The notes under the pieces were generated by a model. The model worked only from the letters and a program-made list of their open reading frames with translations. It searched no databases and had not been told where the DNA came from. A DNA stretch of 64,000 bases. Origin: Begonia masoniana (Eukaryota > Streptophyta > Magnoliopsida > Cucurbitales > Begoniaceae). Shown here one piece after another: positions 10,254 to 23,323 of this stretch. The stretch lies in NCBI GenBank assembly GCA_022432975.1, contig CM039510.1, positions 16,633,023 through 16,697,022 on the forward strand, in the 5' to 3' direction. Each line of letters opens with the position of its first letter. Positions within the stretch are counted from its first letter, which is position 1. The translations under genes and the position numbers were made by a program.

Positions 10254-13057
10254 CTAAGCAAAGAGGTCCGGATATTGGGCTCTAACATCGGCTTGTCTTT
10301 CCCATGTGGCTTCCTCCACATTATGATTGCGCCACAAAACCTTCACTAATGGCACCACACGGTTACGTAACACTTTGAGTGACATGTCCAATATTTGTAT
10401 AGGCCTTTCTTCATACGTCAGTGTCGGCATGATATCAAAGTCCACATGTTTCACGATCTGGGTTGGATCTCGTACACATTTTCTCAGCATTGAAACATGG
10501 AAGACATTGTGAACTCCATCCATTGACGCCGGCAACTGTAGTCTGTAAGCCATGTTCCCAATCCTCTTCAAAATGGGAAAAGGCCCAATAAACCTTGGGC
10601 TTAGCTTCCCTTTCTTGCCAAACCTCATCACGCCTTTGAAAGGTGACACCTTTAAAAATACATCATCACCTTCGGAAAACTCCAAGTCCCTTCTTCTATG
10701 GTTAGCATAACTCTTTTGTCGATCTTGAGCAGTCTTTATTCGTTGTTTGATAGCAGCTATCACTTCGGACATCTGCTGTAATATCTCAGGACCAATAAGC
10801 TTGATTTCTCCGACCTCATCCCAACATAACGGGGATCTACACTTCCTTCCGTAAAGTGCTTCTTATGGAGTCATGCCGATTGTAGCCTGGTAGCTATTGT
10901 TGTAAGCAAACTCCACAAGCGGTAGATATCTGCTCCAAGGAGCATGAAGTTCCAGTACGCACGCTCTTAACATATCTTCCAATGTCTGAATCGTTCTCTC
11001 AGATTGTCAATCCGTCTGTGGATGAAATGCCGTGCTGAAGTCCAATCTAGTGCCCAAGGAGCTTTGCAAACTTTTCCAAAACCTCGATGTTAATCTAGGA
11101 TCCCGGTCCGAAACAATCGACACCGGTATACCATGCAGTTTGACAATCTCACTAATATATAGTTCAGCATACTGATCCATGGAGAATGTCGTCTTTACAG
11201 GTAGAAAATGGGCCGACTTCGTCAATCTGTCCACTATGACCCATATGCTATTATGGCCTTTAGCTGTCCTTGGAAGGCCAACAACAAAGTCCATCGTAAT
11301 GTTCTCCCATTTCCATTCGGGAATCGGAAGAGGCTGAAGCGTTCCAATTGGTCGTTGATGTTCAGCTTTGACCTATTGACATATCATACAGGACTCCACA
11401 TACTTGGCCACCTCATTCTTCATATTTGGCCACCAGAAGTGAAGCTTCAAGTCCTGATACATCTTTGTGCTTCCAGGATGCATAGAGAAAGAAGATGAAT
11501 GGGCTTCCGATAAGATGTGCTTCCGTAGTTCTTCATCTTTCGAAACATACCATCTGTTTTTGAACTTCAGAATATCATCTCCCGAATAACTGAAATTGGA
11601 AGAATCCATTGGTACCTTGCTCACCATATCAGCCATCTCCTTTGAATTGGTCTTCTGGGCTTCCTTAATGCAGTCCAGGACGGTGGGCCGTAATGTTAAG
11701 TCTGCTAGTATGGCCGATAGCCCAGAAACTATTTCCATATCGAACTTCTGTATCTCCGTCCTCAAAGGCATTGGCACGGCCAACATAACTGGTTGCATAG
11801 TAGCTGGCATCCATCTCAGTGCATCAGCTACAACATTTGCCTTACCTGGATGGTATTTGATCTCAACATCGTAGTCTTTTACAAACTCTAACCACCGCCT
11901 CTGCCTCATATTCAACTTTTTCTGAGTAAAGAGGTACTTCAAACTCTTGTGATCAGAAAACACCTCACATGATTGTACGTACAAATAATGTCTCCATACT
12001 TTCACCGCAAATACAACTGCCGCTAACTCAAGGTCGTGAGTAGGGTAGTTTTCTTCATGGCTCTTCAATTGTCGGGATGCGTATGCTACCACCTTCCCTT
12101 ATTGCATTAACACACATCCCAAGCCAATCTTGGACGCATCACAATATACGCTGAATTTGCCGTCTTTAGTTGGCAACACAAGTAGAGGAGCCGTGGTTAA
12201 TTTCTGTTTGAGTGTCTGAAAGCTCACTTCACATGCCTCAGACCACCTGAACTTGATATCTTTCTTTGTTAAGCTGGTCATAGGTTTTGCTATCACGGAG
12301 AAGTCTTTAATGAACTTCCTGTAATAACCAGCTAGTCCGATAAAGCTTCGTACTTCGCTTGCATTCCTCGGCCTTGGCCAGTCTCTTACAGCCTCAATCT
12401 TAGCCGGGTCCACAGATACTCCTTCAGCAGACACCACATGGCCTAGGAAATTAATCCTACTCAACCAGAATTCACACTTTGACAGCTTGGCATATAATTG
12501 ATGCTGCCTCAGAGTCGATAGTACAATTGCCAAGTGTCCCTCATGCTCGGCCTTACTTCTGGAGTAAACCAGAATGTCGTCGATGAAAACGATTACAAAT
12601 TTATCCAAGGCGTCTTGGAACATCCTGTTCATCAGGTCCATAAATGCTGCCGGAGCATTAGTTAACCCGAACGACATCACCAAGAACTCGTAATGCCCGT
12701 ACCGGGTCCTGAAGGCGGTCTTTGGAATATCTTCAGGTCTGACCTTCAACTGGTAATAACCGGAGCGCAAGTCAATCTTTGAGAATACCCGAGTCCCTTG
12801 TAGCTGGTCAAATAAATCATCAATTCTCGGCAACGGGTACTTATTCTTGATCGTCAACTTGTTCAGCTCACGGTAGTCAATACACATCCGTAGGGACCCA
12901 TCCTTCTTCTTAACCAACAAGACGGGAGCACCCCACGGAGAGAAGCTAGGGCGTACAAAAGCCTTGTCCACTAACTCTTTCAGCTGTGTCTTCAATTCCT
13001 TCAGCTCGATTGGTGCCATACGGTACGGATTCTTTGATACTGGTTCCGCACCTGGGT
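10254..13057 (-). pseudogene. B2 pol remnant: RT, RNase H, integrase, chromodomain-like end
   Basis: Minus-strand pol. RT from 13050 ([13 protein letters not shown]) to 12099 is open and keeps IDLRSGYYQ and VFIDDIL. RNase H and the integrase zinc region are at 12092-11373, the integrase core at 11294-11007, and the integrase C-terminus with [14 protein letters not shown] at 10772-10254. Nonsense codons break it after LMQ (about 12096), at ICQ/VKAEHQ (CAG to TAG, about 11372), at TDGQ (about 11005) and near 10865. The ORF start upstream of 13050 is LTR sequence fused in by the deletion and is not real coding. Gag and protease are gone. Confidence 0.93.
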
Positions 13058-15603
13058 GTTCGGGATCGGAGCCATCACTCCGGGACAGATAACAGGAAAC
13101 GGTGACTATTTTTTTTTTTTTGAACAGATCGGTCAAGACAGTGGACTTTATACTTTTAAATATTTACAGAGAAATAGAATCGAATGACAGGAAGCATGCA
13201 CTGTCAACGTGAACCCTAAAAACGTAACTCTAGAGAGAGGAATAAACTACAGTGAATAACAGAACATTTACGGGAAGAGAGAGAATTCTCTGGGATTGGA
13301 AGCAAAACAGGTTTCAATAATGGATAACAGAACAGAAATTAGTATAAGGCTGGCGGAGGAGGGAATGAAATTCTTAAAACATATAAAATACTGTTGGGCA
13401 GAAGAGATAAATTGGCGGTGGATGTCGAATAAGACAAAACAGGTGAACAGTGTTCAGCGGAAGATGTAAACAGAAACTGTGAATAAACTGGGCGGAGGAG
13501 GTGATGACGTCAGCCGGAAGAATAGATGACGTCAATCGGAAGATACAGGCATTACCCTGGCGGAAGACTTAGGTGACGTCAGCAGGATGATATAAATGAC
13601 TGGGCGGATGACTTGGATGACGTCAGCCGGAAGACATAGTTCGGAACTGGGCGGAAGACTTGTGCTGACGTCAACCGGAAGACATGAATACACCGGGCAG
13701 ATGGCTAGATGACGTCAGCCGGAAGACATCGTTTTAAACTGGGCGGAAGATTTATGCTGACGTCAACCGGAAGGTATGAATACACTGGGCGGATGACTAG
13801 ATGACGTCAGCCGGAAGACATAGTTTTACAGAAGGAAACGGGCAGCGGTGGACTTGATCGGATGACATAGTTTCTAAGGCAAAACTTAGCAACTTTTAAC
13901 AGAAAGACGTAGAGATAGAGAGCCTCCAAACAGAAGGCATAAAGGTTTTGGACCTTCAAATCCGATTCAAAATTTACAGATTTCCAAGAAGACAAACTAC
14001 ACAGATGACTTTAAAACCAGAAATCGTCCATGCACAGATTAACAGAAAGTATCACAAACAATTCCAGAATACTTTAGAATATAACTAAACTGTCAAATAC
14101 AGCGGTTTCAAAAAAACTTAGACATCAGACCTATACATTGTTTTAAAATCTGAAAATCAGTACAGAACAGGACATATACTTGCAGAATTTCTTCAAAGAA
14201 AGAGTTTTACAACCAAACCAGGACTTCTAGAAGACTTTACAGATATAAACTTTTCAGAAAACTTAAACCTCAGATCAGTCATGTCCGGCTGCAGCAACCA
14301 ACCCACCATGAGCTCGAGCCATCAACTACATCAGATCATCATTTTGAGGCGCAAAGTCCTCAGTTTCAGGTTCAGTACCTACATCAGAGAGTTCACCTAT
14401 GAGTCTAAAACTCAGTAAGGACATAATCAGAATGTAGTGGTGCATATGCAATGCATGAACTTTCAGAAATTCAGTGACAGAACAGAACATTACATTTCAG
14501 TGGCAGAAGAATTAAGTGGGGCTTATAGGGGAACTGGTTCAGTAAGTGCACTATCAGGCACAGCAGTTTTCAGATTCCCAGGGAGGGATAAAACCAGAGG
14601 GTCCTTGCCAGGGACAGTATTTTCAGATTCCCAGGGAGGGATAAAACCAGAGGGGCCAGTCCCCGTCCCACACTTAACCTGGTACATTTCAGTCAGATTT
14701 TAGTCTTATTAATTTCAAACAGTGTACAGAAATCGGTTTGCATGAATTTTCAGGAAAACAGTGTATGCATGAACGGTGCCTGAACTTTAACTAGCAGATA
14801 ACAGAATAAAACAGTAGACAGCAGAAGATAAATCAAAGCCAGACATTTCAGAACATAACTCTAACTCTTATACCCAAAACAACCCGACAGAACAGTAAAC
14901 CTAGTACCTCCTTGATGTAGGGCCTTAAGGGCCGGATCTAAACTTATGAACTTACCTGTTTTCTGGAGGGTTGAAAACTTGGATGTCTCTGGAAAGAAAA
15001 CTCGGACCTGTAGCATGCATGTACAGAATTTAAACACGCTACAAATGCTAACTAAAATCATGTAGAATAAGCAGCAAACACATTTCAACTCTTTAGAAAA
15101 CACACCAACGTGTTTTCATCAAAAAAAAAAAACAGTGAGTTTTTACCAAATACCGAAACCCTAAACTTCGGTAAAATCTCACATTAAACTCATCCAAATT
15201 TGTTAGCATTAAAAGATGCCCACCCTTTTAGAAGAAGACGGGAAAATACAGGAGAAACAAAGCGTTGAAGTTTTGTTTCAATCGCCTGGAAGAGAAAAAG
15301 CCGAGAGAGATGGGAGGAAGCAGGGAAGTGAATGAAAATTCACGTAGGAGGATGAACTTAGCTTCCTCAACAAGTTGCCACTTGGCAAACACCCATTGGC
15401 TTACTCCCACCAACCTTAATTTCTCCCCAAATTACCCTTCAATGCATTTCAAACTTAGTGCTTTGGTTTTAGTTACACATTAGTTTAGTTCTCCACTAAT
15501 TATTCCAACAATTCAACCAAAACATTCCTTTGTATTAATATAATATTAATCCCGTTTAAATGATCCGGGAAAACTATTACATGGCAAAATGCCGGGTGTT
15601 ACA
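13058..15603 (-). mobile_element. B2 5' LTR, missing its last ~30 bp
   Basis: Collinear with 7676-10213. The internal end is fused directly to the RT region, so neither the LTR terminus nor PBS remains. It contains a second TGACGTCA array (13500-13820, eight intact motifs) and a second cassette (5' splice-like GTAAGT at 14955-14950, hairpin 14920-14933). Confidence 0.94.
13500..13820. repeat. TGACGTCA array in B2 5' LTR
   Basis: Eight intact TGACGTCA motifs in the same order and spacing as in 8110-8435, with point differences in the spacers. Confidence 0.85.
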
Positions 15604-16321
15604 CCATCGGTCCCTCTGTTATCTTATATCATTATTTAATTTCCATGTTATAAGAATAAATATATAAATGATTAATAATGATTAATCATTTATAAACACT
15701 CAAATGAATATATTGTTATTCAAAATATATAAATAGTTTTTATATTTTGAATTCAAAATAAAATATCTCATTAGATGAAATATTTTTAAGGGATTTGAAT
15801 TAGATTTGAAGAATCTCATTAGATGAGATTTGATCTTTAAATTTAATGTGGTTATGTAACAAACTATCAAATCAGATTTTTGAAATTTGACTAAAAGTAG
15901 ATCTGGAAAATCTAATCAAATTAGATTTGATCTATAGTTGACTTATAGTTTGTTTACTATTTAAAAGTAGATCTGAAAAATCTCATAAGATGAGATTATC
16001 TTGAAAAGTAGTTTTCATAAATATATTCTAAAAATTGTTTTTAGATTATATGATTAATCGATAAATTGATTTATTAGATAAATCAACTGCTAATCAAATT
16101 AGATTTGATTATATAAGATTTATTTTCTAAAAATTAGTTTTTATTAAAATAAATCTGAAAATTTATTTTATAATAGATCTATAAAATTGTCAAATGTGAT
16201 TTGACAGAAAATGACAGAGAACGACTGAAAAATAAATCCCTAGAGAAAAAGGTGTGACCTTTCCATATTCGATTTTAGAAAAATGTTTTCTAAGATCGAA
16301 GAGAGACGTCTCATGTGTTGA
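15604..16321 (+). mobile_element. K 5' LTR, segment 2
   Basis: Continues the K LTR after B2 (TSD CCATC repeated at 15604-15608). It matches 41173-41611 and 50325-50570 and is interrupted at GTTGA (16317-16321) by a small solo LTR. Confidence 0.92.
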
Positions 16322-16623
16322 TATAACGCCCCCGAACCCGCCCCGGCTCGGTGTGCTACTTTGCTAACCTATCCCGCGTTTAAAACGCAATTAAAAATAT
16401 TTTTTGTAAATTTTTCCCAAGCCAAACACCTCCAAAAATCATGAAATTTTAACCACACATTCCCGACACCCAAATATTCAAGTCCCATAAAAATTTTAGA
16501 AAACCGACTTAAAACGGCTAACGACAAAAAATAGAGAACGTAAACCTTTCATTACTAAACATAATCCCTCTAAACTTTTAATCTTAGGCCTATACGCGTT
16601 ATAGGAAAATCTCGGGTATTACA
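16322..16623. mobile_element. 302-bp solo LTR with TSD GTTGA
   Basis: The K LTR is interrupted between two GTTGA copies (16317-16321, 16624-16628). The insert starts TATAACGCCCCCGAACCCG and ends CGGGTATTACA, an LTR-like TG..CA structure with one decayed end base. No coding or PBS is present. The size and ends fit a short-LTR chromovirus (Reina-like) or a TRIM; orientation is undecided. Confidence 0.8.
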
Positions 16624-17042
16624 GTTGAGAACACGTCTCTCCAGAAATATAATAGTGAATTGTTCTTGTAAGAGGGACGCCCACACGTCAGGAAATTTAA
16701 GTGTAAAGATCTTCAGAGAACACTCGACAGTTTCAAAGTTTTCGGGTATAACACCTGATCCTGAGTTAAAGCTGTTAAGATCAGACGGGAGTACCTGAGT
16801 AAAAGCGTTGCTCCATAAAGGTATCTTCTTTTATTATTTAAATTCTAATAATTTTTCTCAATGTAAATTGTTTACATTTTGAAAAATTACATATTTCTCA
16901 AAAATAATTTCTTTTAGACTAACGATTCAATTTATGGTTTTTGGTGATTTTAAAATAGTTTTAAAGTCACAGGGTAACGCATGTCACTATTATTATGAAT
17001 AATAGTGAATTCCGCCATGCGTAGGAACCTCGAAAACCAACA
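16624..17042 (+). mobile_element. K 5' LTR, terminal segment
   Basis: Matches 50571-50898 and then runs to the LTR end AACCAACA at 17042, directly before a primer-binding site. The last ~145 bp are missing from the K 3' LTR, where B4 and the 59815 junction cut it off. Confidence 0.9.
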
Positions 17043-18417
17043 AATGGTATCAGAGAGAGGTTTTATTAGTCTAAAAATATTTTTGAGGATACAATTTAAT
17101 GTAAATTGTAATATGTGTTAGAATTAGATTTTATGCATTATATATATTTATGATTATATATTGTGGATGTATGTTTTGCATGACATGAAATAGTAATCGA
17201 AATTAAGTCCGTTGTTTGGGTTAGGATTTTTTTTTTTAAATTATGCATTTTTATTATATTTGTAATATTGTGATGGAGATCTGAGACTTCAAGGCAATGG
17301 ATGGAATTTTCGTCAAAGATTTGATCTATTGATGAAAACAAATGATGTTGCCCATCGGATATGAATTCACAAATTTGATTTGTGAATTTTTGAAGCTGAT
17401 CTTTTGGATGAGGCAGTTACGAAAAGACGAAGATTAGGAATCTTAGTTTTATTTTTAATTTTTAATTTTGGGCTTGTAATTTTAGAAATACTCAAAGGTC
17501 AACCCGGTCACTATTTCATTTATTTTTATGTTGATATAATTTGTTATATTGCCATGCATTCACATGTCATAGAGGTTTTTGCATGTTTAGGCTTATTTTA
17601 AATTTTTCACATGTCATGCATTTATATATTTATTTAAATTGCATATTGATTTAATAAAGAGTTTATTAAATAAATTAGTTTTAATTTGATTAAAACTAAT
17701 ATTAATTCATTTTGTTGAATGATGTGAGAATGAAAAATAAAATAATTTTTAATTTGTTAAAAATTTATTTTATTTTAGAAAATTCAAATAATTTGATTAT
17801 TTGAATTTATTAATTTTATAATATGATTATAAGATTAATAATTAAGTATTGATTAATTTATCGATACCAACGAATATTTGATATTCGATAATCACTAATT
17901 CAAAATAATGAGTGGGAGTGGGAAGTTAGGTGTAACATCCCATGGTCTCCACTGTTGGCACAACACCGTGAGATCTAAGTGGGGCTCTGAGATGACTTTG
18001 ATTTTCATCCTCCCTATGGAGAGTGTTCACTAAGGTCAATACCAAGACTGGTCTCCTAGAGATAGAATATATGAAATGTATTTTATAGTTGTCCGACCCT
18101 ACGGCGGTGACTATAAGTTAAGTTTCATAAATCCAAAACAATGGGTCACACTCATGAAAATATAACTAAACGTGTTAGTTATATTTTGACCAAAATTTTC
18201 GGTAAGTTAATAAATTTCGAAAATATGAGATATTTTGAGTAAATTTATTAATTGATAATATTTCTACCCTAAGGTGATTTATTATGTTATCGAGGCTATA
18301 GTAGCATTTACATATTTTTGTGATTAGCATGTTCATGCATCATACTAGCATGTCATAACATTTTAAATTTTATAGCATAAAATTTATTATAATTTTATTT
18401 ATTTCTTACAGCATCAT
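17043..18417 (+). mobile_element. K leader: PBS and 5' untranslated region
   Basis: TGGTATCAGAGAG at 17045 is the tRNA-Met primer-binding site. The remaining ~1.37 kb is AT-rich and has no convincing gag; the longest plus frame (17404-17601) looks like chance. It ends where B1 inserted (candidate TSD ATCAT, 18413-18417, with the other copy lost). K gag, protease and integrase are not found anywhere in the window. Confidence 0.75.
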
Positions 18418-18925
18418 TGTAACACCCGGCATTTTGCCATGTAATAGTTTTCCCGGATCATTTAATCGGGATTAATATTATATTAATACAAAGGAGTGTT
18501 TTGGTGGAACTGTTGGAATAATTGTGGAGAACTAAACTAATGTGTAACTAAACAAAACATTAAGTTTAAAATGCATGGAAGGGCAATTTGGAGAGAAATT
18601 AAGGTTGGTGGGAGTGAGCCAATGGTTGAATGACATCTGGCGACTTGATGAAGAAGTTAAGTCTTCCTCCTACGTGAAACCCTCACTTCTCATCTGTTTC
18701 TTCCCACTGCTCTTTGTTTTCTCTTCCAGTCGATTTTGACAAAGCACCAACACTTTGTTTCCTTGTTTTTCTTCTATCTCCTTCAACCAAGGTAATCATC
18801 TACGGAAGTTATTGATTTTGGAATGGTTTAATGCGAGTTTTCACTGGGGTTTAGGGTTATTAATTCCGTGAAAACTCACTGTTTTGGATGAAAATACGTT
18901 AGTGTGTTTTCCTAAAGAGTTGAAA

Positions 18926-20944
18926 TATAACACCCCGATTCCCTGAACCCGGTTTGTTACTCAAAACCCCGAATATTACTAAGAAACACTTGGGGCAAAT
19001 ATAAAACTTCGTTGAAAATTTCAGAATTTGAAATTTGACAAAACATGAAAACTTGCAGCGGAAATCGTTTAAACAAAAGTGAAATTAAACAAAGCCATGT
19101 TAAAATAATCGTTGGCAATATTAAGAATCAATCAGTTGAGAAGCAAGGGTTTAACTCGTAAAATAATTTAAAGATTTCAAAAGTCAATTCCATCGACCGC
19201 CGAACAAAGTCAACAAAAGGGAAAGGCTACTCGAAGACATCCACCGGTGACTAAACGACAAAGCACAAGATTTGTCATCCGGTCACTAAACGACAAAACA
19301 TAAAATTTGTCATCCGGTCCCTAAACGACAAAACATAAAATTTGTCATCCGGTCACTAAACGACAAAACATAAAATTTGTCATCCGGCCACTAAGCGACA
19401 AAATATATCCTTCATCTACCGGTGACGTCAGCTGGATGATCTCTCTCATCCGATCGACTTTACCCCACATCTACCGGTGACGTCAGCCGGATGATCCCTC
19501 TCATCCGGGCACTAGACGACAAACAAAACACCTATATCATCCGACAAACAAAACACTCGACATCATCCGGTAGAAAAGAAACACAACACTATCCACAGAA
19601 AAGAATTTACTTACTTCCCAAAGACCATTCAGGAACGACTCAAGCCATAGCATTAATCAAATCCGATAAAAACCAACATTTAAAACTCAACAGACTGCTA
19701 AAATCAGTAAATTTCAAAACGTATTTAAAATACTAAAATTCCTACTGTCATGAGAACTCAACATACTCAGACTGAATCCTTGACTACTAGTCCTCCACAC
19801 TGACAGACATCAGTTAAACCGCCCCGTCAGCTGCCAGAACATTGAATAAGTGTACTCCTCCAACCCGACTAGTCCTCAGTGAACTCAGTAAACACACCTG
19901 CTGTCACTTCTTCACCTACATCACAAAACTCATCTATTAGCCTAATGCTAAGTAAGTAATGCAAAATGAAATGAATTACTGAAACATAAACTCCTAATCA
20001 TGCAATTTCTACTTTCTCCTCTCAGTTGCTCATTCATCGTTTCTAATTCAGATCCCCCTGTGAAATTGGGAGTCGGATCAACTCTCCCAAAGTATGTATC
20101 CACTGACTCATTAAGGGGCGGATTAATTCCCTTAACAGTAAATCTGATTCACATGTTCAGATCCCCCTGTGAAATTTGAAGTTGGATCAGCTCTTCCAAA
20201 GTATATATCCACTGTCTCATTAAGGGGCGGATTAATTCCCTTAACAGTAAATCTGATTCACTTTGTTGTTTCATCACATTCAATCCTCTCCATACCAATG
20301 TGTATTCAAATTCATTTTCGTATACATTTTGAAAACATGATGCATGGCATACAAACATATCCAAGTAAATACAAACCTAACGTTTTGTGATGTAGGCCCG
20401 AAGGCACAAGCAAACATTACTTACTTGGATCTCCTGGAATTGTCTGGGTAGCTAACCACTTCTGGTATTGATCAACCTAAAACCGTAGACAGAGCATATA
20501 TTAAATTTCCTCTAATCTTCATTCTAGACCACTATAAATCTAAGGGAAACTCTAGTCATTGTGCATTCTCGATTTCGACTTAAACCGAACTAACCCTCAC
20601 TTACTGTATTCTCCAAAACCTCAATATCATCCCTCCCACCAACAATAGATACAATGTAGCTAGAAATAGAGGCAAAACTCACCAAGTTCGGAAGAAGTCG
20701 CTGGAGAAAGTCGAAGGGGGGTCTCCTATCGTGCTCTGCTAGGCTGAGGAGCTGAGAATGGGGAGGAAATGGAATAAAACAGTGGCGGCTACTTCAATAA
20801 TAGTTTCCTTAAATACGTTATCCACCTTTAGATTTCTAATTACCCTTATACCCTTGCCTAGTCATCCACTAACCCTACATTTAATATTGTCATTAGTTTT
20901 AAAAAAAAGAATAGAGAAACGGTTTAACAGGACCGGGTATTACA
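18926..20944 (-). mobile_element. Family C solo LTR 1 (2019 bp), TSD TGAAA
   Basis: Bounded by TGAAA at 18921-18925 and 20945-20949. The ends are TATAACACCCCG (one end base decayed) and GGGTATTACA. It is similar throughout to 29836-32133 and to the C3 5' LTR, which fixes its sense as minus. No internal region remains, as expected after LTR-LTR recombination. Confidence 0.93.
19220..19570. repeat. CCGGT / TGACGTCA-type array in C solo LTR 1
   Basis: Repeated units of the form ACGACAAAAYATAAAATTTGT-CATCCGGTCACTAA (about 42 bp, around four copies) lead into two TGACGTCAGC(C/T)GGATGA units. It sits at the same relative LTR position as the array in family B. Confidence 0.75.
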
Positions 20945-22309
20945 TGAAATGAGCTTGCTGCATATTCTACAAGTTATTTGTTAGCATTTGCAGCTTGTTT
21001 AATTTCTCAACATTTCAGCAACAGATTCGAGCATTCTACACTGCAGCAAACAGATAAGTTCATAACCGTAGGTTGGCCCTTAAGGCCCTACATCACGGAG
21101 GTACTAGGTTTCCTGTTCTGTCGGGCTGTTTTGGGTAGAAAGGTTGTAGTCTATGTTCTGAAATGTCTAGTTCGATTTACTTTCCGTTGTCCTATTTCTG
21201 CTGTCTGCCTGTTTAAGGTCAAGCACCGTTCATGCATACACGTTTTCTCTGAAAGACATGCAAATGTTTTCTGTACACTGTTTGAAACTAAACAAGATAA
21301 AATCCGACTGAAATGTACCAGGTTAAGTGCGAGACGGGGACTGGCCCCAGAACTGTTTACTGTACTGTATCCCTGAATGTGCCTGATAGTGCACCCTCCC
21401 CCTCCCCCACTATTTGCCAATTCCCCTATAAGCTCCACTTAATTCTACTGCCACTGTAACTTAATGCTCTGTACTGTCACCGTATTTCTGAAAAACTGCA
21501 TGCATAGCATCTTGCATCACTGCATTTTAATTATGTCCTTACTGAGTTTTAGACTCATAGGTGAACTCTCTGATGTAGGTACTGAACTTGAAAATGAGAA
21601 TTTTGTGCCTCAGTCTGATGATTAGTTGCTGGTGGTTCGAGCTCATGGGGGTTTTGTTGCTGCAGCCAGACATGATTTCTGTTCAGAGGTTTCTGTAAAG
21701 TTTTTCTGAAATCCTGATTTTTGTGTTAAAAACTCTGTAGAAAACTCATCTTTTGGTGAATTCTGTAATTATATGTTACGTTCTGTACTGTCCCTCAGAT
21801 TTTGAAACAATGTACAAGTTCTGATGTTTCAGTTTTAGAAACCACTGTATTTGACAGTAAAGTTTATATTCTAAAGTATTCTGAAATTTGTTTGGAATGT
21901 TTCTATTAGTTCATGCATGGATGAATTCTCGTTTTGGAACTGTCCACGTAATTTATTTCCTTGAACCTGTCAATTTTAAAGTATGTCTTACTGACCTTCA
22001 AATTTCGAATTACTGTATAGATTCTGAGTCAAAGTTTTCAAAACTGCTGTATTTGACAGTTGAACTCATGTTCTGAATGTTCTGAAATGTTTTAAAATAT
22101 TTTCATGTTTTAAGATTCGCATGGATGGTCTCAAATTTTAGAGTCATCCATATAGTCTGTTTTTCTTAGATCTGTCATCTGTAAAGTGTGTTTCAAAATC
22201 TTATTTTGAATCGGGTTTTGAAGGTCTGAAACCCTTATGTCTTCTGCTTGATTCTCCCTGCCCGTATGTCTCCCTGTAAAATTTGTAGATTTTGCCTTTA
22301 AAACTATGT

Positions 22310-22750
22310 CTTCCGGCTGACGTCATCAAAGTCATCCGCCCAGTATATTTATGTCTTCCGGCTGATGTTAGCATAAGTCTTCCGCCCAGTTTAAAACTCC
22401 GTCTTCCGGCTGACGTCACCCAAGTCATCCGCCCAGTGTAAATATGTCTTCCTGCTGACGTCATCCCAGTTTTTCCGCCAGTATAATGCTTATATCTTTC
22501 GGTTGACGTCATCCATCTTCCGGCTAACGTCATCTCCTCATCCGATCTTAGTTACTGTCTGTGTCTTCCGCCTGACGTCACCCATCTTCCGGCTGACGTA
22601 ACCACCTCTTCTGCCCAGTTTTACTCAGCCTCTTCCGTTGAATACTGTTCGTCTTTTGTCGTATCTGAATCCACAGATAGCTCTAATCTTCCACCTGACG
22701 TCATCTCCGCTTCTGTCTTTGCATTTACATCTTCCGGCTGACGTCATTCA
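22310..22750. repeat. TGACGTCA / TCTTCCGG array in B1 5' LTR
   Basis: About ten TGACGTCA-type sites, several mutated, are each preceded by TCTTCCGGC-type words. This is the plus-strand version of the B2 arrays. Confidence 0.8.
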
Positions 22751-23158
22751 AGTCTTCTGCTGCTCCTTTAAACTAAGTCTTCCGTCGGTTATTCGCCTAA
22801 CTCTTCCGCCAATGTTTCCTGTTTCCTCCTCCGCCAGCCTTATGCTAATTTCTGTTCTGTTATCCATTATTGAAACCTGTTTTAAATTTCTACACCCGAG
22901 AACTCTCTCTCCCTGTAAATGTTTTCTGTTACTCACTGTAGTTTCTCCCTCTCTGTAAAGTTATGTTTTTAGGGTTTGCAATGACAGTGCATGTTTCCTG
23001 ATATTCGATTCTGTTTCTCTGTAAATATTTTAAAAGTATAATGTCCACTGTTTTGACCGATCTGTTTCAAAAAAAATAGTCAGCGTTTCCCGTTGACTGT
23101 CCCGGAGTGGCGGCTCCGATCCCGGACTCCGATCGGGATCCGGTTTTGGGCTGTCACA

Positions 23159-23323
23159 GTTGTGGTATCAGAGAGACAAGGTTTTAAAACCGATTCTGTG
23201 AAATGTCTGGTTGCACAACCCGCCACGTGAGATCGCTTCACCAACTGTAAGTGTTTAAAAAAAAAATTCTGTAAAAGTTCTGTTTATTAAGTTAGGTTAT
23301 TCTGTTTATAGGGTTTATTAGAA
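23159..23323 (+). promoter_or_regulatory. B1 leader: PBS and intron-like unit
   Basis: The PBS TGGTATCAGAGAG is at 23163. CACCAACTGTAAGT (GTAAGT 23247-23252) and a TTTATAG acceptor ending at 23311 bracket a 65-bp intron-like unit, 12 bp before the gag ATG at 23324. Confidence 0.8.

Larger units (their letters stand above)
7646..15603 (-). mobile_element. B2: Ty3/gypsy element with internal deletion, TSD CCATC
   Basis: Flanked by perfect 5-bp duplications CCATC (7641-7645 and 15604-15608) inside the K LTR. Order on the minus strand: truncated 5' LTR (15603-13058), RT-RNase H-integrase remnant, PPT, 3' LTR (10213-7646). PBS, gag, protease and about 30 bp of the 5' LTR end were lost in one deletion at about 13057. 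The two LTRs differ by roughly 2% by eye, so it is older than B3. Confidence 0.95.
18418..23158 (+). mobile_element. B1 5' LTR (interrupted by a C solo LTR)
   Basis: Starts TGTAACACCCGGCATTTTGCC and ends GGGCTGTCACA (23158), with the PBS following. Without the C insert (18926-20944 plus one TSD copy) it is about 2.7 kb. The splice-like site after its small exon reads ATAAGT instead of GTAAGT (21056). Hairpins GGCCCTTAAGGCCC (21075-21088) and TGAGT/ACTCA (21543-21557) and the acidic tail after GATGTAG (21578) are kept. A degenerate TGACGTCA array lies at 22310-22750. Confidence 0.92.

Noticed and set aside
13058..13136. N-terminal extension of the B2 RT frame
   Set aside because: It is LTR sequence read through after the deletion, not a real protein start.
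17404..17601. 65-codon ORF in the K leader as a possible gag start
   Set aside because: Hydrophobic composition, no gag motif, and not continued downstream.
17932..17960. TGTAACATCCC as a further LTR start
   Set aside because: No matching LTR end, TSD or second copy in the window; treated as K leader sequence.
20978..21438. Opposed ORFs of 132 and 95 codons in the B1 LTR
   Set aside because: They lie across the cassette intron, are broken in sister LTRs, and show no family similarity beyond the exon itself.
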